Assembly (NCBI GenBank): GCA_963573305.1
Contig: OY754339.1
Span: forward strand, 4,945,941-5,009,940
Direction of reading: 5' to 3'
Origin: Pyrrhosoma nymphula
Taxonomy: Eukaryota > Arthropoda > Insecta > Odonata > Coenagrionidae
DNA length: 64,000 nt
Part shown: one piece after another, positions 1-14,300 of the stretch
Layout of the letters: each line of letters opens with the position of its first letter
Position numbering within the stretch: position 1 is the stretch's first letter
The notes under the pieces: generated by a model
Database searches by the model: none
Told to the model about the DNA's origin: nothing
The model's input: only the letters and a program-made list of their open reading frames with translations
Translations under genes and position numbers: made by a program

Positions 1-1841
1 AACGCTCTAGGTACTGTTAACATAGCAACATTACTAAGTCGAGCTTACCACGAAAAAAAAAGAAAGGCACAATCAACAAGTGGAAAAAACAGGTATGTGC
101 TCTCAAGAATAATTGATTGCATAAAGTTTTGCGGAGCATTTGAGTTAGCTTTGAGGGGCCACTACGAAAGTGATAGTTCCAATAATCCTGCTGTGTTCCT
201 AGGCCAAGTAGATTTAGTTTCTAGTATAGATAGTGTAGTGAAGGGCATATAGAGTCCAATAATGTTTTCAAGGGGACCTCGAAAACCATCCAAAATGAAC
301 TTTTGGATTGCATTCTGGAAATCTGCAGAGAAGTTATAGCAGAGGGAATAAAACAAGCAGATCACATGAATGTCATGGCTTATGAGACTACCGATGTTTC
401 TGAGCAGACGTAGTTGGTGTTGGTGTTTTGTCATGAGAAGAAAGGTGTTCCTTATGAGCGATTTTGGGGTTTCTATAAACCAGAGTGTTAAGGTGCGAAT
501 GCTCTTGCATCATGTATATTAAATGAAATGGACGGCATGTTTAAGGACATCCGCATATTGTCATTGCACAGACGTATGATGGTGCTTCAGTAATGAGTGG
601 TGGTACAGGAGGAGTGCAAGCAAAGATCAAGCCTGCTATCCCAACCCACATAACATCAATTGTTACGCTCACCAACTTAATTTAATAATGGAACGCCTCA
701 CAAGATCATTCGGCAAGGGTTTTTTTCGGAAATCTGTCACCGTCCCCTGCCTTTTTTTCAAGGTCGCCGCAGAGAATGTCTGCATTAGATGCTGTAGCAT
801 CTCGAAGAATTCCAATAACAACCAGGTGGAATTTCAAGTCACGCACTGTTAACACCGTACATGAATATAGGGATTCATTATTTGATTGCTTGCTAAACTT
901 GAGAAAACCACATCAAATAAATCTTGCCTTGAAGCAAACGGACTTCGGCGCATTTTAGAAGACGAGGGATTCATCTTCTGGCTCGAATTTTCCCATAAAT
1001 TAATGCCACATGTGGATATCTTCTACAGTCAGCTACAATCAAGAACAGCTGATGTTGTGAAAGTTAAATCTGCTGTTTTAAATTTCATTCATGAAGTCAA
1101 CAGAATAAGGGACTTGACAGAAAATATTGGCGTTAATCCTCAAGCATGACGCGGAGCAGAAAACAAACGCAGAAAGGTATCATGTCGACGTACTGATGCC
1201 AAAGAAGTACATATGTGACAGAATCGCACGAGAAGACCAAGATCGTTTCCATTCCTTGGATCATTTAGAAGCTGTGAATCTTTTAAATTCCACAAATTTC
1301 GTACTATATTTGAAATATTTTCCAAATAAAGAATTAGATATAACAGTCAGGGCCTACAACATTCTGGAAAAAAAGAGACTCAAAACAGAACTATCGGTTT
1401 TGTATTGTAGACCAGATTTTAAGAATATAACAGAAGCAGTGCCACTACTGCAGTTCATTATTAACCACAATCTGCAAGGCGCCTTCTGCCAAATAACGAT
1501 GCTTCTGAGAATATTAATAACAACACCAATGACAACATCGGAGCCTGAGAGGTGTTTCTCATCGCTAAAACGGATTAAGACCTTCTTATGGAACACCATG
1601 TCACAGGAAAGGCTAAGTGCCCTGGCAATGCTCTCCATTGAGAAGAAGATGATCTCCACCACACAAGGGTTCAATGCCAGGGTGATTGACAAATTCCGTA
1701 GCAAGAACGAGCGGCATATGGACTTCATTTTCCGTCACTGAGTGAGTAAATTTTACATTTCCACACATTTCATTTTAGGGTGGGGGTGAGTAGGGGGGGG
1801 GGGGGCAGCACATTGCTGATCTTATGCACCAGCCGCCACTG
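1..1841 (+). mobile_element. Right-hand part of a decayed hAT element (ZMYM1/DUF4371-like)
   Basis: The plus strand encodes, with stops and frameshifts, a protein of the hAT transposase type often annotated in animals as zinc finger MYM-type protein 1-like. Recognisable pieces in order are an N-terminal stretch with IDCIKFCGAFELALRGH near 110-160, ETTDVSEQ near 390-410, YAHQLNLIMERL near 665-700, and the two C-terminal frames. The element starts left of the window. The right end is placed at 1841 because the sequence closes with a terminal-repeat-like cagccgccactg (its complement, CAGTGGCGGCTG, has the typical hAT start). A poly-G run of about 13 lies at 1794-1806. It sits downstream of the last recognised exon of the minus-strand GEF gene, in opposite orientation. 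Confidence 0.8.
100..1741 (+). pseudogene. Broken hAT transposase coding region, dimerisation domain intact
   Basis: The longest surviving frame is 1127-1741, ending in a stop after FIFRH. It carries the hAT C-terminal dimerisation signature MTTSEPERCFSSLKRIK followed by RLSALAMLSIEK. The preceding frame (886-1149) has ILEDEGFIFWLEFSHK and MPHVDIFYSQLQSRTAD, both typical of the family. The two overlap by about 20 bases in different frames, so a frameshift lies near 1130-1145. Upstream, stops interrupt the frame at about 250, 410 and 690. The protein would be a DNA-cutting and DNA-joining transposase, but this copy cannot make one. Family identity rests on remembered motifs, not on an alignment. 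Confidence 0.8.
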
Positions 1842-2245
1842 GAAACAATGTCTATAAATTTCATGTCCCATCTGTTTTGTACAGAATTATAGAATAATAA
1901 TAACATGAGTTTTAGGAGCATAGTACGTGTACAACGCTTAACAGCATCAGTACCATGCTGAACTACATCATGCAGGAATCCAGCAAAAACTTCAACTTCC
2001 AGAAATTAGTTTAAGCACAAAATATTAGTAATGGCATGAGTAAATGCTAAGATCTGATTTGATCAAAGAGCTGATTATTTTAATAAACTAGATTCATAGT
2101 GCCAAGCTGCTCCCATCTCCCCTTTGGTAATAAATACTGTTACCCCATCATTTAGAATGATCATGTTTTCATAAAAGTAGCTGGACCTATGATTAAGAGT
2201 TTAATTTATTCAGTAATCACTATCTTTATCACCTGCCTTACTTAC

Positions 2246-2388
2246 ATCTGCCTTTGAATAAGATTTGTCCACACAGCTTTCAATTCGGGAGTCGGAGCTC
2301 TGAGAATAACACTGCGTCTCCTCCTCCCTTTGCATCCAACGCCAATGCGCAACCCTGTACGACTCCCGCTAAGAGCTCCAGCAGCCTC
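2246..2388 (-). CDS. GEF exon 13: end of PH domain
   Basis: The exon starts after ccctcag and ends before gtaagtaagg. It encodes 47 codons plus two bases (residues about 678-724). It contains SVILRAPTPELKAVW followed by TNLIQRQ, the last strand and C-terminal helix of a PH domain with its conserved tryptophan (about residue 717). It was not visible as a long open frame and was found from the expected PH ending. The two leftover bases show that at least one more exon follows to the left. Confidence 0.85.
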
Positions 2389-5300
2389 CTGAGGGACGAG
2401 CAGAGAGGATATCACATATTTGTCTAGGCAAGTGAAATGCTACATTACATTCATTACAGTCATGGCCAAGCTTCTAAATATCAGCTGCCATGGCTGATAT
2501 ACTGGCTGGCATACCAGTACCACTTGAGAACCACAACCGTCCACTCATTGCAGTTTAATTTATCGCATTGGAGCATATTGTCCAATGTATTGGTGGTCAG
2601 GCCATATATATCGGGCCATCATGAATTGCTCAGAGAAGTCCGAATTATTCTAGGAGGAGAGTTTTTCTTCATTTTGTGTTTCTGAATGGGCCAATGAGGA
2701 AAATAGCAAGTGTCCTTGGACTGAAACATTAAGAGAGGATTTCTTCCAACTTTCTCTATTCCCATTTTTCTTATCAGTTGTCACACCACCCAATTTTTTT
2801 TCCTGTGGAAATTTCTGCATTAACAAATGTCACATGCAATATTTATTAATCAATCTATTTAAATAGTATAAAAATAAGTATCACTGATGTTAAAATCTTT
2901 TGCTGAATTGTTGTAAAAACACATACCCCTCGTCAACAACAGGGGTTAGATTCCTGAAAAACCCTACAGTTGTAAAACCCTGGTTGGGAAACCATTATAT
3001 ACACATGAAATTGGAGGTTAGGTTTCATGTTTCACAACTACACTATAAAAATTTGAATTATTGTATTTCCATTCAAATAAATTCACTTATATGGTGGATG
3101 AAAGTATGAAAATTAAGCATTACAAAATTATTCTGTTCTGAAAGATTGTTCATATAGTGAAATTTGTCGTAAAAGGAACCAGTACCAATAACCGGATGTC
3201 ATTGAGTGTTTCCCTTGTGTAAAAGTTCGATTACATACAGTAATAATATTCATAGTATAAATATAATAGTATATATATAGTATATACTAATAGTATAAAT
3301 ATTCGATTACATACAGTAGCTATTTTGATACAAAACGCCGAGTGATGATACATGATATAAATAAACTAGCAATTTAAATAATATGATGGAAGAAAATCAT
3401 GTCGACTTCTCAGGATTGATTGCACATTACCTCCCACCTCCTGAACCCTAAGCTTATTAATGAACTTCCTTAGGAATGTTCATTGATAAGCATAGATTTG
3501 ATAAGATAAGAACCATTGATAAGATAGGGAACCACCTTAGGGACTGAATAACTCACCACATAATGATTTAGAGTCATTCATTTGGTCAATTATGCCCAGA
3601 CAAATAGTCTCTATTCAGAACATATGCAATAGTTACTTATCCTCAGTATCAATCCTCCTACAATTTTTCTTGAGACACACAGAATAAGCAAATGGCATCC
3701 ACGCAAATGATTTCCTTCAATGGTCCTTGATTTCCACATACGAACAATTATTAGTCGTAATTATGTACCAAACAAGCTACCATGAGGTCATTTTCTAATT
3801 AGCCCAGGGACTGAAGTAAAGTTTTGAACTAAAACATATCAAGTTATAGGAAAAGTGTTGATTTTCAGTGGTGAGGAATCCAATGAGACAAGGACAGTTT
3901 TTTCATTCCATCTCTTCCACCTTCTTTATAGTTCTCATTGTCGATTCATTTACACCATGTAAATGATGCAGCTGAACCTCCATCTTCATGTTCATTTAAT
4001 ATAACCAGTTTATTCTGCAGCCTTAGTTTTTCTTTCTGGGATATTCAGTAGCACTTCTGAATCTTCTTTTGGGACTCAATTTCAGAAATGATAAAGAAGC
4101 ACTTACAAATTCTTTTGAGAAAACTAGTAAGCTTAAAATATACCATGAGTCACAGCCATAATAAGCCCTTTGCACTATCCACCCTGTCTGGGGAAAGGAA
4201 GTAGGGTAAGAAAAAATAGGGTACTCTGGGAAAGATTGTGCTTGCTGATTATGCTGTGACTATGCATTTCTCACAAGACAGCAGGCCAAAGCATGATAAT
4301 CTCACTAGGTGCTGACTATCCAGGATTTATCTCATCAATAACTGATTCAGCTTTGGCAACCCCTGCCACCTTAGCAGTGAGTCTCCCCACTGAGTGAGAA
4401 TGTTGAGCAGAAATGTGTAGCTCCAGATTGATTGGCTAGTAAAATCACTTTTGTACATAGTATCACAAAATATGTCATGCATCACAAGATGCTGTGATGC
4501 AAAGTATGTATTTGTGGACAAAGTATGTACAGACATGCATACCACAGGTTGTGAGCAGCTGCCTTAAACCACCATACCCTAAAAATTGACTAAATTAAAA
4601 TACTCTACTTGCATTTAAGGGAAGAGTAGATGCCGACGAACAATAGGAAGCTGTGTGACCAGCTTGGACGGTGGAAGCTGTAGATGCTGCCGAGGAGGAT
4701 GAGTGTGGCACACACGATGAAACAGCTGTGACAGAAGCAGAAGTGGAGCCCAGACCTGATCCAATGAGGCTTCCCTTTACACCCCCATCAGAGTCTAAAA
4801 GCAGTCTGAACTCCGTGTCTGGAATTGAAAAAAAAGTGAGCCTTGTAAAACAATGATCCAGGACTATGGACACCAACTCGATTTCTTTGGTATTTATTAT
4901 TTATGCCAGGTCTTATAATGTCTGGTTAACGTTAACTGCAATATGGCAGAACCTTTTTGTAAACTGATGTTTACTGAAAGTTAAGGTTTCTTAATTTCAA
5001 GTCATTTTATGAAATCTCTACATTGTAATAGGAGACAAAGCAAAACATTTATATTTGTCTTGTAAAGTCCACTTAAAACTTCATTCAACAACCAAGGTTT
5101 TAAGAAAAGATGACAAAGATTTGTTGGAAACTGTTGTGAAGTAAAGAAATTGGCAGATTGACAGAGCGAAAGTACCAAGTGTATTTGTCAGTGGTAGATC
5201 CTAATACAAAACTTATAATGTAAATCTAACGAATTTCTCAGCGGCTAATCAGTAATAGAGATACATATGATTTTATGCCATCAGTACTTTAAAATATTGA

Positions 5301-8300
5301 CCCAGAAAGCATCACCTAATTTAGTGACTTGAGTGTAAGTTGAAGGAAGGCCTTGATTGACCAGAAAAGGAAAGAAATTTCTCGACTTATACTTTAGTAT
5401 ATACAATACCTATTTTACCAAAATTGAGATGAATTTATACATGCCTGCCGCAAATATGGTGATGAAATACGTAGAAATTGCCACAAGAAAAAATCGGCCT
5501 GGACCAGGTATCAAACCATGGGCCATAGACTTGCCACCTAGTTCCCTTGTATCCTCCTAAATTGGCATGGAAACTAGAAAGGCTGGGTAGCACAGTGGTC
5601 TGCAAATTGGCCCACCAAGCCCAAGGTCTATGCTTCGATTGCCACAAGAAAAAAATCGGCATAGTCCAGGCTGGTTTTTCTCATGGCAATATCTATGCAC
5701 AATTGAGATGTTATTTTACACACTGCCAAATTTTTGATCAGACCAAATTCTTCAAAACAAGATTTTATTATATCCCTGTCTTTGATTTACAGTTGTTCTA
5801 CAACTCAACATCGCAAAAGTTTTTCACTTTCTTAGAAGAGGAGAAGAGGGATGAGAGCAGTTATGCCAGTGGTTCAATTTCTATTACAGGGGCAAATGAA
5901 GCAAACGACTTTGCAAAAACCAAGTCATGGCTGTTTACACTGTTGCAAATCAGAAATGACAGAGTTGGACTTTACTCATGGCATTACATGGTATGGCATG
6001 GTCTGACATAATTTCTATCTAAGTCCAGTAACAAAGTGTTCAAGAAAGAATAAAATAAATATTAAGATTATTCTGCATTATAAATACCCTAGTTAGGAGC
6101 ATTGCAGCAGCGATTCGAATACCAGTTATCAATCAACTCACCCTTCTTCCGAATGTTAAAGAAGGCACGGGTGACATTGAGGAGAGGTATCGGCTCCTCG
6201 GTGACAAACAAGACTCTGTCTCTGCTGACCTTGGCAAGAAGGAGAAGGTCGGTGAAGAGAAGGGCCCAATAAGGACGGACTGAGCGACCATCCACCCTGC
6301 TCAGGTCACCTCCAAAGATCCATTGACGACCACCAGAGTTCAGTACAAAAGGCTGAAATGGGATTCATGCAAATGAGAAAGAAACTGATAAGTTGGTTTG
6401 AAGGTTTTTGCAGTATTCTAGTCTAAGCCTTACAACAGCTCTGACATCCCCGTATAAGAGGGACAATAGCATGTATTGCCACTTCTAACCTGAATATGCC
6501 AGAAGGATGGCAGGAGAAAATGTTCCCCCAACAACTTCCCATCATAATAGGCATATTTTTCAAGATTAGATCAACAAAAAATTAATCAAGTAATTTATGA
6601 TAAAATTCACTGCTGAAAGTATACATTATCTTTTACCAAATGCCATCATACCTTGCATCGAGTGAAGACTAGCCTACTTTCAAGGTCCTGTAAAGAAAGT
6701 AGCGGTGGACGGCCTTCTACATCTGGTTCCATCATGCCACCTCCAACCGTGATTTCCCGGTATGTGGCCTGCGGAGGGGAAATGATTAAGCCATATTAAG
6801 AATCATGACTTGGCAATTAAGGTGATCATGAATGGTCATGCTAAAAGGAGCATAGTCCCATGTTAAGGCTGCTTCTAGTGTCATTAGAACAGGACTCCCA
6901 ATTTTATAATAAAATGACAAAAATAAAATAGTCTAAATGTTGCAAACATAGCATGGAATTCAAGGCCAACATACCTGAAATTCTTGAACAACCTTGGAGA
7001 GAGCAGCATAATCATCATCATTCACTTTTGTATGGTGGAGAATTGTCTGGAGCAATTTCAGCACTTCCCTAAAATGCTAAAAAAAAATGTATATTTAGCA
7101 TTTTAACATTCCATAATTTAATAACCAGAGAAAAAATCTGAGCACTAATACACGCAGAAGTATTTTCACTTTGCGGTGTATCTTTTATGCACTCAGGGCC
7201 AATATAAACGAAGCTTAAATAAACATTTAAGGCAACCTGCGGAAGTCAATGTGTCGGTAACCTTGAGTGACTAAGGGTTAACCCTGTTTGGGTTCAACAT
7301 TCCCCTTCTCTTAAAAGCCACGAAATTTGCTAAGCTGAAGACTCTTCCTGAAGCAACAGATCCTGATGGTACAGCTAAAAACATTTTGACTACTTATGAA
7401 AGGTGCACATAAATTACAAATTTTTTTACAGCAAGAGGATAAAAAATATTAAATCTGGAAAAAATATATGTATACAGATATATGTTGAGAAATTCTTGAA
7501 TGTGAAAACATTATCGGATTCTACTGCTCCAATACCAATAAGCAAACATCAGCCAGGGTTCATATTGGAATTTAGTATTGGCTCAGTACACTTAAAAATG
7601 ACTTGGGGAAAAATTAAATGGATAAAGTTCCCTTCAAGAATCCAATCACATAATTAACATAAACTAACAATGTCTTGAATAATGAGCCTTTAGAGACTCT
7701 GCAAATAAACGCTCTGGATAGATTACTTGAAAAATTCAGATCCGGGGAGTTTCAGTACGAAATGGAGAATATTATTTTGATCCCACGCTATATCTCTAGA
7801 ACTGATGGCACAAAATAATAGACACACTCTCCACTGAAAGGTACAAAAATTCCTTCTTTCTATGCACCATTAGTAGGGACATGCAAAACTCACAAATACG
7901 ATATTGCAAATTTTTACACAAATTCTGGGGTTTTTCTGCAAAAACGCGAATTTCGTATATCATCGCGAATTTCAACATTTCAAATGTAAATTTCCTCATT
8001 TTGGTGGTCTCTGTCATTTAACATGCGACTGTAAACATTTAGTTAAGCAGTACATATTTGTAAATGGCCATCCGGGTACAACTTTATTTAGAAATGTTAC
8101 TCGGATATGATATTCTTCAATCAAGTTTTGTGAACTTGAACAAAAGGAGGGAAAAATGCATCCCAAAATTTTGCTATACAGGCAGTCACCGAGTTACGTA
8201 AGCCTCGACGTGACGACTTACGTTACAAGTACTTACGTAAATACGAGCCTTACCCAAAACGACGAAAATTGCGGAAGTTACGGGATGATAAGAGTGGTTG

Positions 8301-11300
8301 CCTTCTTTCAAGGGGCGCGTGTCACGGCATCGGCATAGTGATTTTCTTTTGTGACAGTTGCATCACATTCACCAAAACTTGTAATGCCGAAGTGAACGGT
8401 TACGGCAAAGCAGCTTGAGGCAGAATTTCGACAACATGGATTACACTATGCCGATGACAAAACAATTCTTTGTCATTTTTGCAACACAAATGTCTCGTGG
8501 AAAAGGAAGGACTGCTGCACGAAACACATTTTGAGTGAAAAACATAAGGCTAATGTTGAAAAACATTCTGGCGGTGGGACTGGAATAAAATGGCAAGCAT
8601 AATAATATTCAGAGTGGTATTTGTTTTAGAAAACTACTAATTCCTTGCAAGGTATGACAACTTCTAAAGCAGAAGCTGTAAAGTCAATACTAGTGCAGAT
8701 GGTATCAAAGGCATCAATAAAACTTAGTTCTCTTAGAGTAGAACACCCAAGTAGAGTAAGATCTGAAAACAGTTTTTGATGCACAAGTAGTTCTCACAAC
8801 AGAGGTGAGCCCTGACTTAATCATGAAATTGAAAAAAGTTCATGGCCTTGAGTCAATTGAGATGGAAAAGTTGATGTTGGGGTTTGGGGAATTACGTCGA
8901 ATATTACAGCAACAAAATTTCCAGGGTTAAGTAGATAATGAAAGCAATTCAGATACTAAAATTGTTTAAACCATCATTTGCATAAAAGTGCCTTGAAGCT
9001 ATTTGGACGTTTTGGACCCCCTGTGCAAATGTGGGCTTGGAGAGATTTCTTTCCTCCTACAACACTTCGCTAACAAATAGGAAAGCAAATCAAAAAGAAG
9101 AAATTTTGGCCACACTGGCAATTTTTTCATTTAAAAATACAGAAATTTAACTGTAATTTGGCTCTTTATGTAAATTGGTTAAGTAAGTGAAATGTACAAA
9201 AATATAAAATGTGAATACAGCATGGTATTGATTGTTTAAATTTTCCCAAATCAATGGTAATCAACATTTATTGCCAATAGGTGGGCCTGCTGGAAGGAGA
9301 GCCCTTAATTCACACAAAGTATTTTGTGGCGAAAATAACACCGATTGGAGGGTAAACTAACAACGCTTTTGCAAAAAATAACACCACTTTTGGCTATAAA
9401 CCGACCCCACCTATTGCAGGTCTCTAACCATTAGTCAGTAAACAACAAAACAGTGTGATACTAACATTAGACACATTGATAGCATTCAATTCACCTTTGT
9501 CCTCTCCCCCTCCTTTTCCCTATTTCCTCCACTGTCATGTCGGACACACACCTCTTCAGTGGCTCGCAGGGTGTGTATGTAGCAACACTAGTCAAATAAA
9601 AATGAAACGAGAAAGAGTATTTACCTGCAAAGGCTTATGAATGAAGGCAGTGAGATCAGGTCTCCTCCTTGGAAGGGTTGGTTCCATCACATGGCGGAGA
9701 AAATCCTGCGACCTAGTCTTCTGGGCGAGAAGACAGTCTGCCTGCTTCAGGCCAGAGCAGTAACGACCATAGCATGAGCTGAGAGATGAAACCTGCGAAT
9801 ATGGTAAAAATATAATGAAGCATTACGCATTTATTTTGGTATTATACTAGTAAAGGCAGGTTAAAATGAAATTGAGAAAAAAATCATACAGATTTTAACA
9901 GGTTCAGACCCCTATCTACCAATACAGTATCTTTCTTCATCCCAGCATATATCCTATCTCTCTTCATCAAGTCCATAAAACCTATTCTCTTTCTTCCTCT
10001 TCCCTGCTTACCCAACATACTCCCTTCTATCACGGTCCTCAGGAACCCTTCGCCCTTTATTACACCATCCAATCACCCTTTCTGCTTCCTCCTAATTTTC
10101 TTCCTAAGTTTTCTCTCCTCACCCATCATACCAAGCTTCTTCTTTTATCTTCCTTTTCCGTCCACTGCACCCTCTCCATCTGCCTTCACACTCACATCTT
10201 GAAGGCCTGTAGCCTATCCTTGTTCTCTTTTCTCAGGGTCCACGTTTCTACCCCATGCCATGCTACACTCCATATCAAAATCTTTGCCAGCCTCTTCTTT
10301 ATATCCTTACCCAAGGTCCGTGCCATCAGCTCCCTCCCATTGCTGAATGCTTCTTTGGCCAGTGCAATTCTCCTTCTAATGTCTTTACTACAATACCCAC
10401 TTTATTCCAATATAATTTGATGAAGCTAATGTATTTTGACAGCTGCTTGACTGACCATTGCATTATATTGTGTACCAGACATTTTAAATATGATGACTCT
10501 TTAAGGATGCATAGTATCCCTAAAATACAATCAGTACCCCCTCACTAGTACGGATGTGGAAAAACTGAGATTCGCTCATAATGTGATGTAACTCTGGCAT
10601 GTAGATCAATTGGTTTATTAAAGGAATTATGAAACGGCATTGCTACCACGTCATCCAAAATTACTCCCCGATTGGTTTTCAACTGTTTTGGTTGGTAAGG
10701 TTACCTTGTAACAAAAATGGAGTATTTAGAAACTGATTTCCCAATTTACCACATTTCCCAGCTTATAGACATAAAAGCCTACCTATATGATGAAATTAGA
10801 TTCTTCCAGTAGGATCTGAGATATATAACAATCAACATCTGCAAATGTTAAAAATTTATAGGAAGAAAATGGGAAAATAATGCCCAAAAATATCAACTAT
10901 AAAAAGTATGCATCATCCCTTAAGAAAAATAATGATAAAGATTGCACCTTTAAGTCACTGCCACAATGCAGTCTGTGGTGAAAGTACATAGATTGACACC
11001 TTCAACAGCAGTGCAAAATCGGATACATGAAAACATACCTTTACCCTTAGAAACAGGCCAATAGCCCATAAGACACAGGCCAATTTTAGAAAGCATTTTC
11101 AAGAAAGAAAGCTATTTGTTGTGGGCTGGGAAATATGGAATGTTTTTTTGTAGCAGTAATCCTCAGCTAAAATTTTTAAGAGCCAACATCTTGGACAGGT
11201 AGGTATGAATTCCTCTGGGACAAATACTAAGTAAAGAATGAGGGCATATTTGGGAAAATGAGGATAGTTATCAGTCCTATACCTATTTCCATTTTTAAAA

Positions 11301-14300
11301 GTGATGATTTATAAGTTGCACCTTATGACATCCAGCTCATATGCATCAACCAATGAGGTAAGGAACCTCCAACGACTATACACTCATTGCAGTGACAAAT
11401 TTTCAATAGCCTCACAAAACAACTTCATGAGCAGATAACTGAGATAGATAACAGTTAGTGAGCATGAAAAATCTATCAAAATCAATGAAATACTGATCCT
11501 TACTGACCACTCCAAATTGTTTCACAAGGGCAATGTTTTAAATTGTGTTTCATAATATTTCTGTCAATTTGATATCACAGCATGACACTTTTCAGGCATG
11601 TCATTGCAGTTAATCATGCCATATAAGTATTTGCAACTACAGTATATTAATTAAAAAATAAGTAATTATTTCCCAGAATAATCATGAATTAATCAATCTA
11701 AAATACATATTAGAAAATGAGGATTATACTGCTCTTTTTTCATCATTTGCATTATTCCTTTTGCCATCGTTTTGTAAGGATAAACTTTTTGTCCTGCGCC
11801 ATTTTACCTAATACATACATATGTATCATTAAAATGGCAATCTTTGAGCTTGGATGTTAGAATCTTAAAATGTATGGCATTCAACCTGAGCAAATTGAGA
11901 CAGCAGCATGTCAGACAGCTCTCGCATCAAAGCAGTACCTGGCTGGAGCAACCGATGAACTGGGTCAAATAAAAATTTTCCGATTTAACTTTATGGTACA
12001 TGTTACTAAATGAGTCTATACTTTGTATATTCCATACTTTTTTTACTTCAGTCCATGTTTTCAACAATCATTGGTATTATCAAGGTAATCAAACCTTTAT
12101 AATGACAATGACTGTCGAAGCCATAGTGGGAAATAAAACGTGTGGAAAATACAAAGGAGGTACAAATTTATTTTGCAGGTCAAGTTACATTATCTGAGGA
12201 TAAATATGAACCAATATAAACAAATCTTAATAAATACAACTTCTAATAATTCCATTTTTTTCAATACTGTTCGAGGCTTCATTTCCTTAATATATCTCAA
12301 TATTCTGGGTTCCATTACTTTTGATACACATGTACCTATGTTTCTCAAACTTACCTTTTTCAGGTAAACTTTCCCAATGCAGTTTCCCAAAATGTCTGCA
12401 TCATCTTGCACTAGCTGATCTAAAAGGTCTTCTGTTCGACTGAGCAACTGCATAAGAGATCATAAATAGATGATTAAACTACTGTATAAAATTCACTTTC
12501 GACAAAATGTTTTTCTGTCATTTGTAATGACATTTTTAAGGATCTCTCAAACATAAGAATAGATTGAAAATTTTAAGAATATCAGTCTCCTAACATGCAT
12601 TACAAAATGTCACCCACATTTGAAATGGTTAGGTGTCAGGATCTTCCTCTGATTGTGGAATAACCCGTATAGCATCCCCAAAGAAAACCTGGACTCATTG
12701 AGTCAACAATACACCCTGATACCAGTTTAAAAAAATAGGATATGCCCGCAGAGACGTTTCCATTAATCATGCAATGGATTACAGCATGGGCCATGGCTTA
12801 ATTCCTACATAGCATGGTTTTTCAATCCACTTTCCCTTACCTCTTCGGCATTCTGAAAGAGAACCTGATGTTCTTGTGTGGCAATTAGATCACGCCTCTC
12901 TGCCAGGGGCCTCAAGAAACGAGTAACTCCAAAGTGCATTGCTAAGGCAAATGACTGCTCTCTGCCAACCAGCTGGAGTGCTGCCCTACGACGGCTTTCC
13001 TCGGCAGATAAGGCTTGGGTCTCGCCACCTGCTGGGCCACGTAGACCTCCAGGTCCTCTTCTTCTGGCAGACTAATAATAATTGATGCTTCACATTAATG
13101 CCCACAAAATTAAAATGAAGAGAAAAATAGCTTTCAGAAAATACTTCAAACATGGTCATTCATCATTGATATATAGTTTCTTCCTAGTTCCTAAAGGCTT
13201 ACACAGTAGGACAATATTGGCTCACCAGGAAAGGCACGTTATATTCTTTCATTTACTTCTCAAAGGTCTACCAGTCATTTCCTTGGCTAGAAACAATTCC
13301 ATTTTAAACACTCCTATAATTGATTTAAGACTCTGAATAAGGCACTGGATCTAACATTCACGCACAGAATACCACAAACAACTGTTTCTGTAATTTAATG
13401 CATGACTGAATAGATATATGCTCTAGGATATACGTATATTCACAGAAAATGCCACGAGAACAGCAGTGACTACCACTTGATTCAACAAAACTCACGGTAA
13501 TGGCCGAGTGGCTAAATGACTGAACAGCTAAATAGTAAATAAAACATAAGATACAAAATATTATGAACTCCCAGGTATCACATTCAATTTCGTCCGTTTC
13601 CTACGTTTTTCAAAAAAAAAATTTGAAAGTGCGAGACGAAAGCTCACCTTTACCTTCTAAACAATTACCCATTAAGTATCAACTGATCCAAAGAGTCCCT
13701 AAGAGAAAGAACTCTTAATTGAATTAGAAAACATGGAGAAATTTGGAAAAAAAAACATGTACCTTAGTACATGGAAAGTCTTAAGCTCTTTACGTACACA
13801 TTTGAAACGCTGACAAGGGGTTTTTACTCAATTATTTTAAAATTAAAATCACGAAAAATCTCGTTCACCCACATAAAAAGTAGCAAAAATGCAAACTTAC
13901 ATCGAAAACATTCTCATTGGGTGTTTTATACTGAACCTTCAAGATTTGGTGCAATTTCTACCCATAGCCTCGTTAACCACATTTCCTCGGTACAGCCACG
14001 TCCATCTTGCTGGAAAAGTAGCTATCATTATTCCGTAAAATAGGGAAATTAATAAAGTTTGACTGCACTGAATAAAGTATGAATTCAGATTATGGAAATG
14101 CAATACCAAACTTTTTGACTCACATGATAATAATTCCCTTAAAAATATTACACGCATGTTACGCGCCATGTATCTCCATTGTGATTGGTGACATCCACAG
14201 TTGATGACGTCAATGGAACGAATTTAGTGGGATCTATCTCCGCACATTTTTGGCGCTTCCAGTCAGCAGTCCAAGAACAACCGCGCACTTGAATGTGTTC

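Larger units (their letters stand above)
8179..9150 (+). mobile_element. Internally deleted hAT element with CGGBP1-like zinc finger
   Basis: The left end is a caggcagtcaccgag terminus followed by several ttacgtaa-type subterminal motifs (8190-8250), as in hAT elements. Two coding pieces remain, a zinc-finger frame (8423-8584) and a C-terminal dimerisation frame (9025-9150). Too little sequence lies between them for a complete transposase, so the middle is deleted. I did not find the right terminus. Confidence 0.65.

Noticed and set aside
5547..6011. 154-codon plus-strand frame
   Set aside because: It runs through a SINE-like copy and ends in intron sequence next to GEF exon 11; no motif.
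13495..13550. tRNA-Ser-like ggccgagtggctaaatg
   Set aside because: Only the D-arm-like start is present; there is no B box or acceptor complement at tRNA distance.
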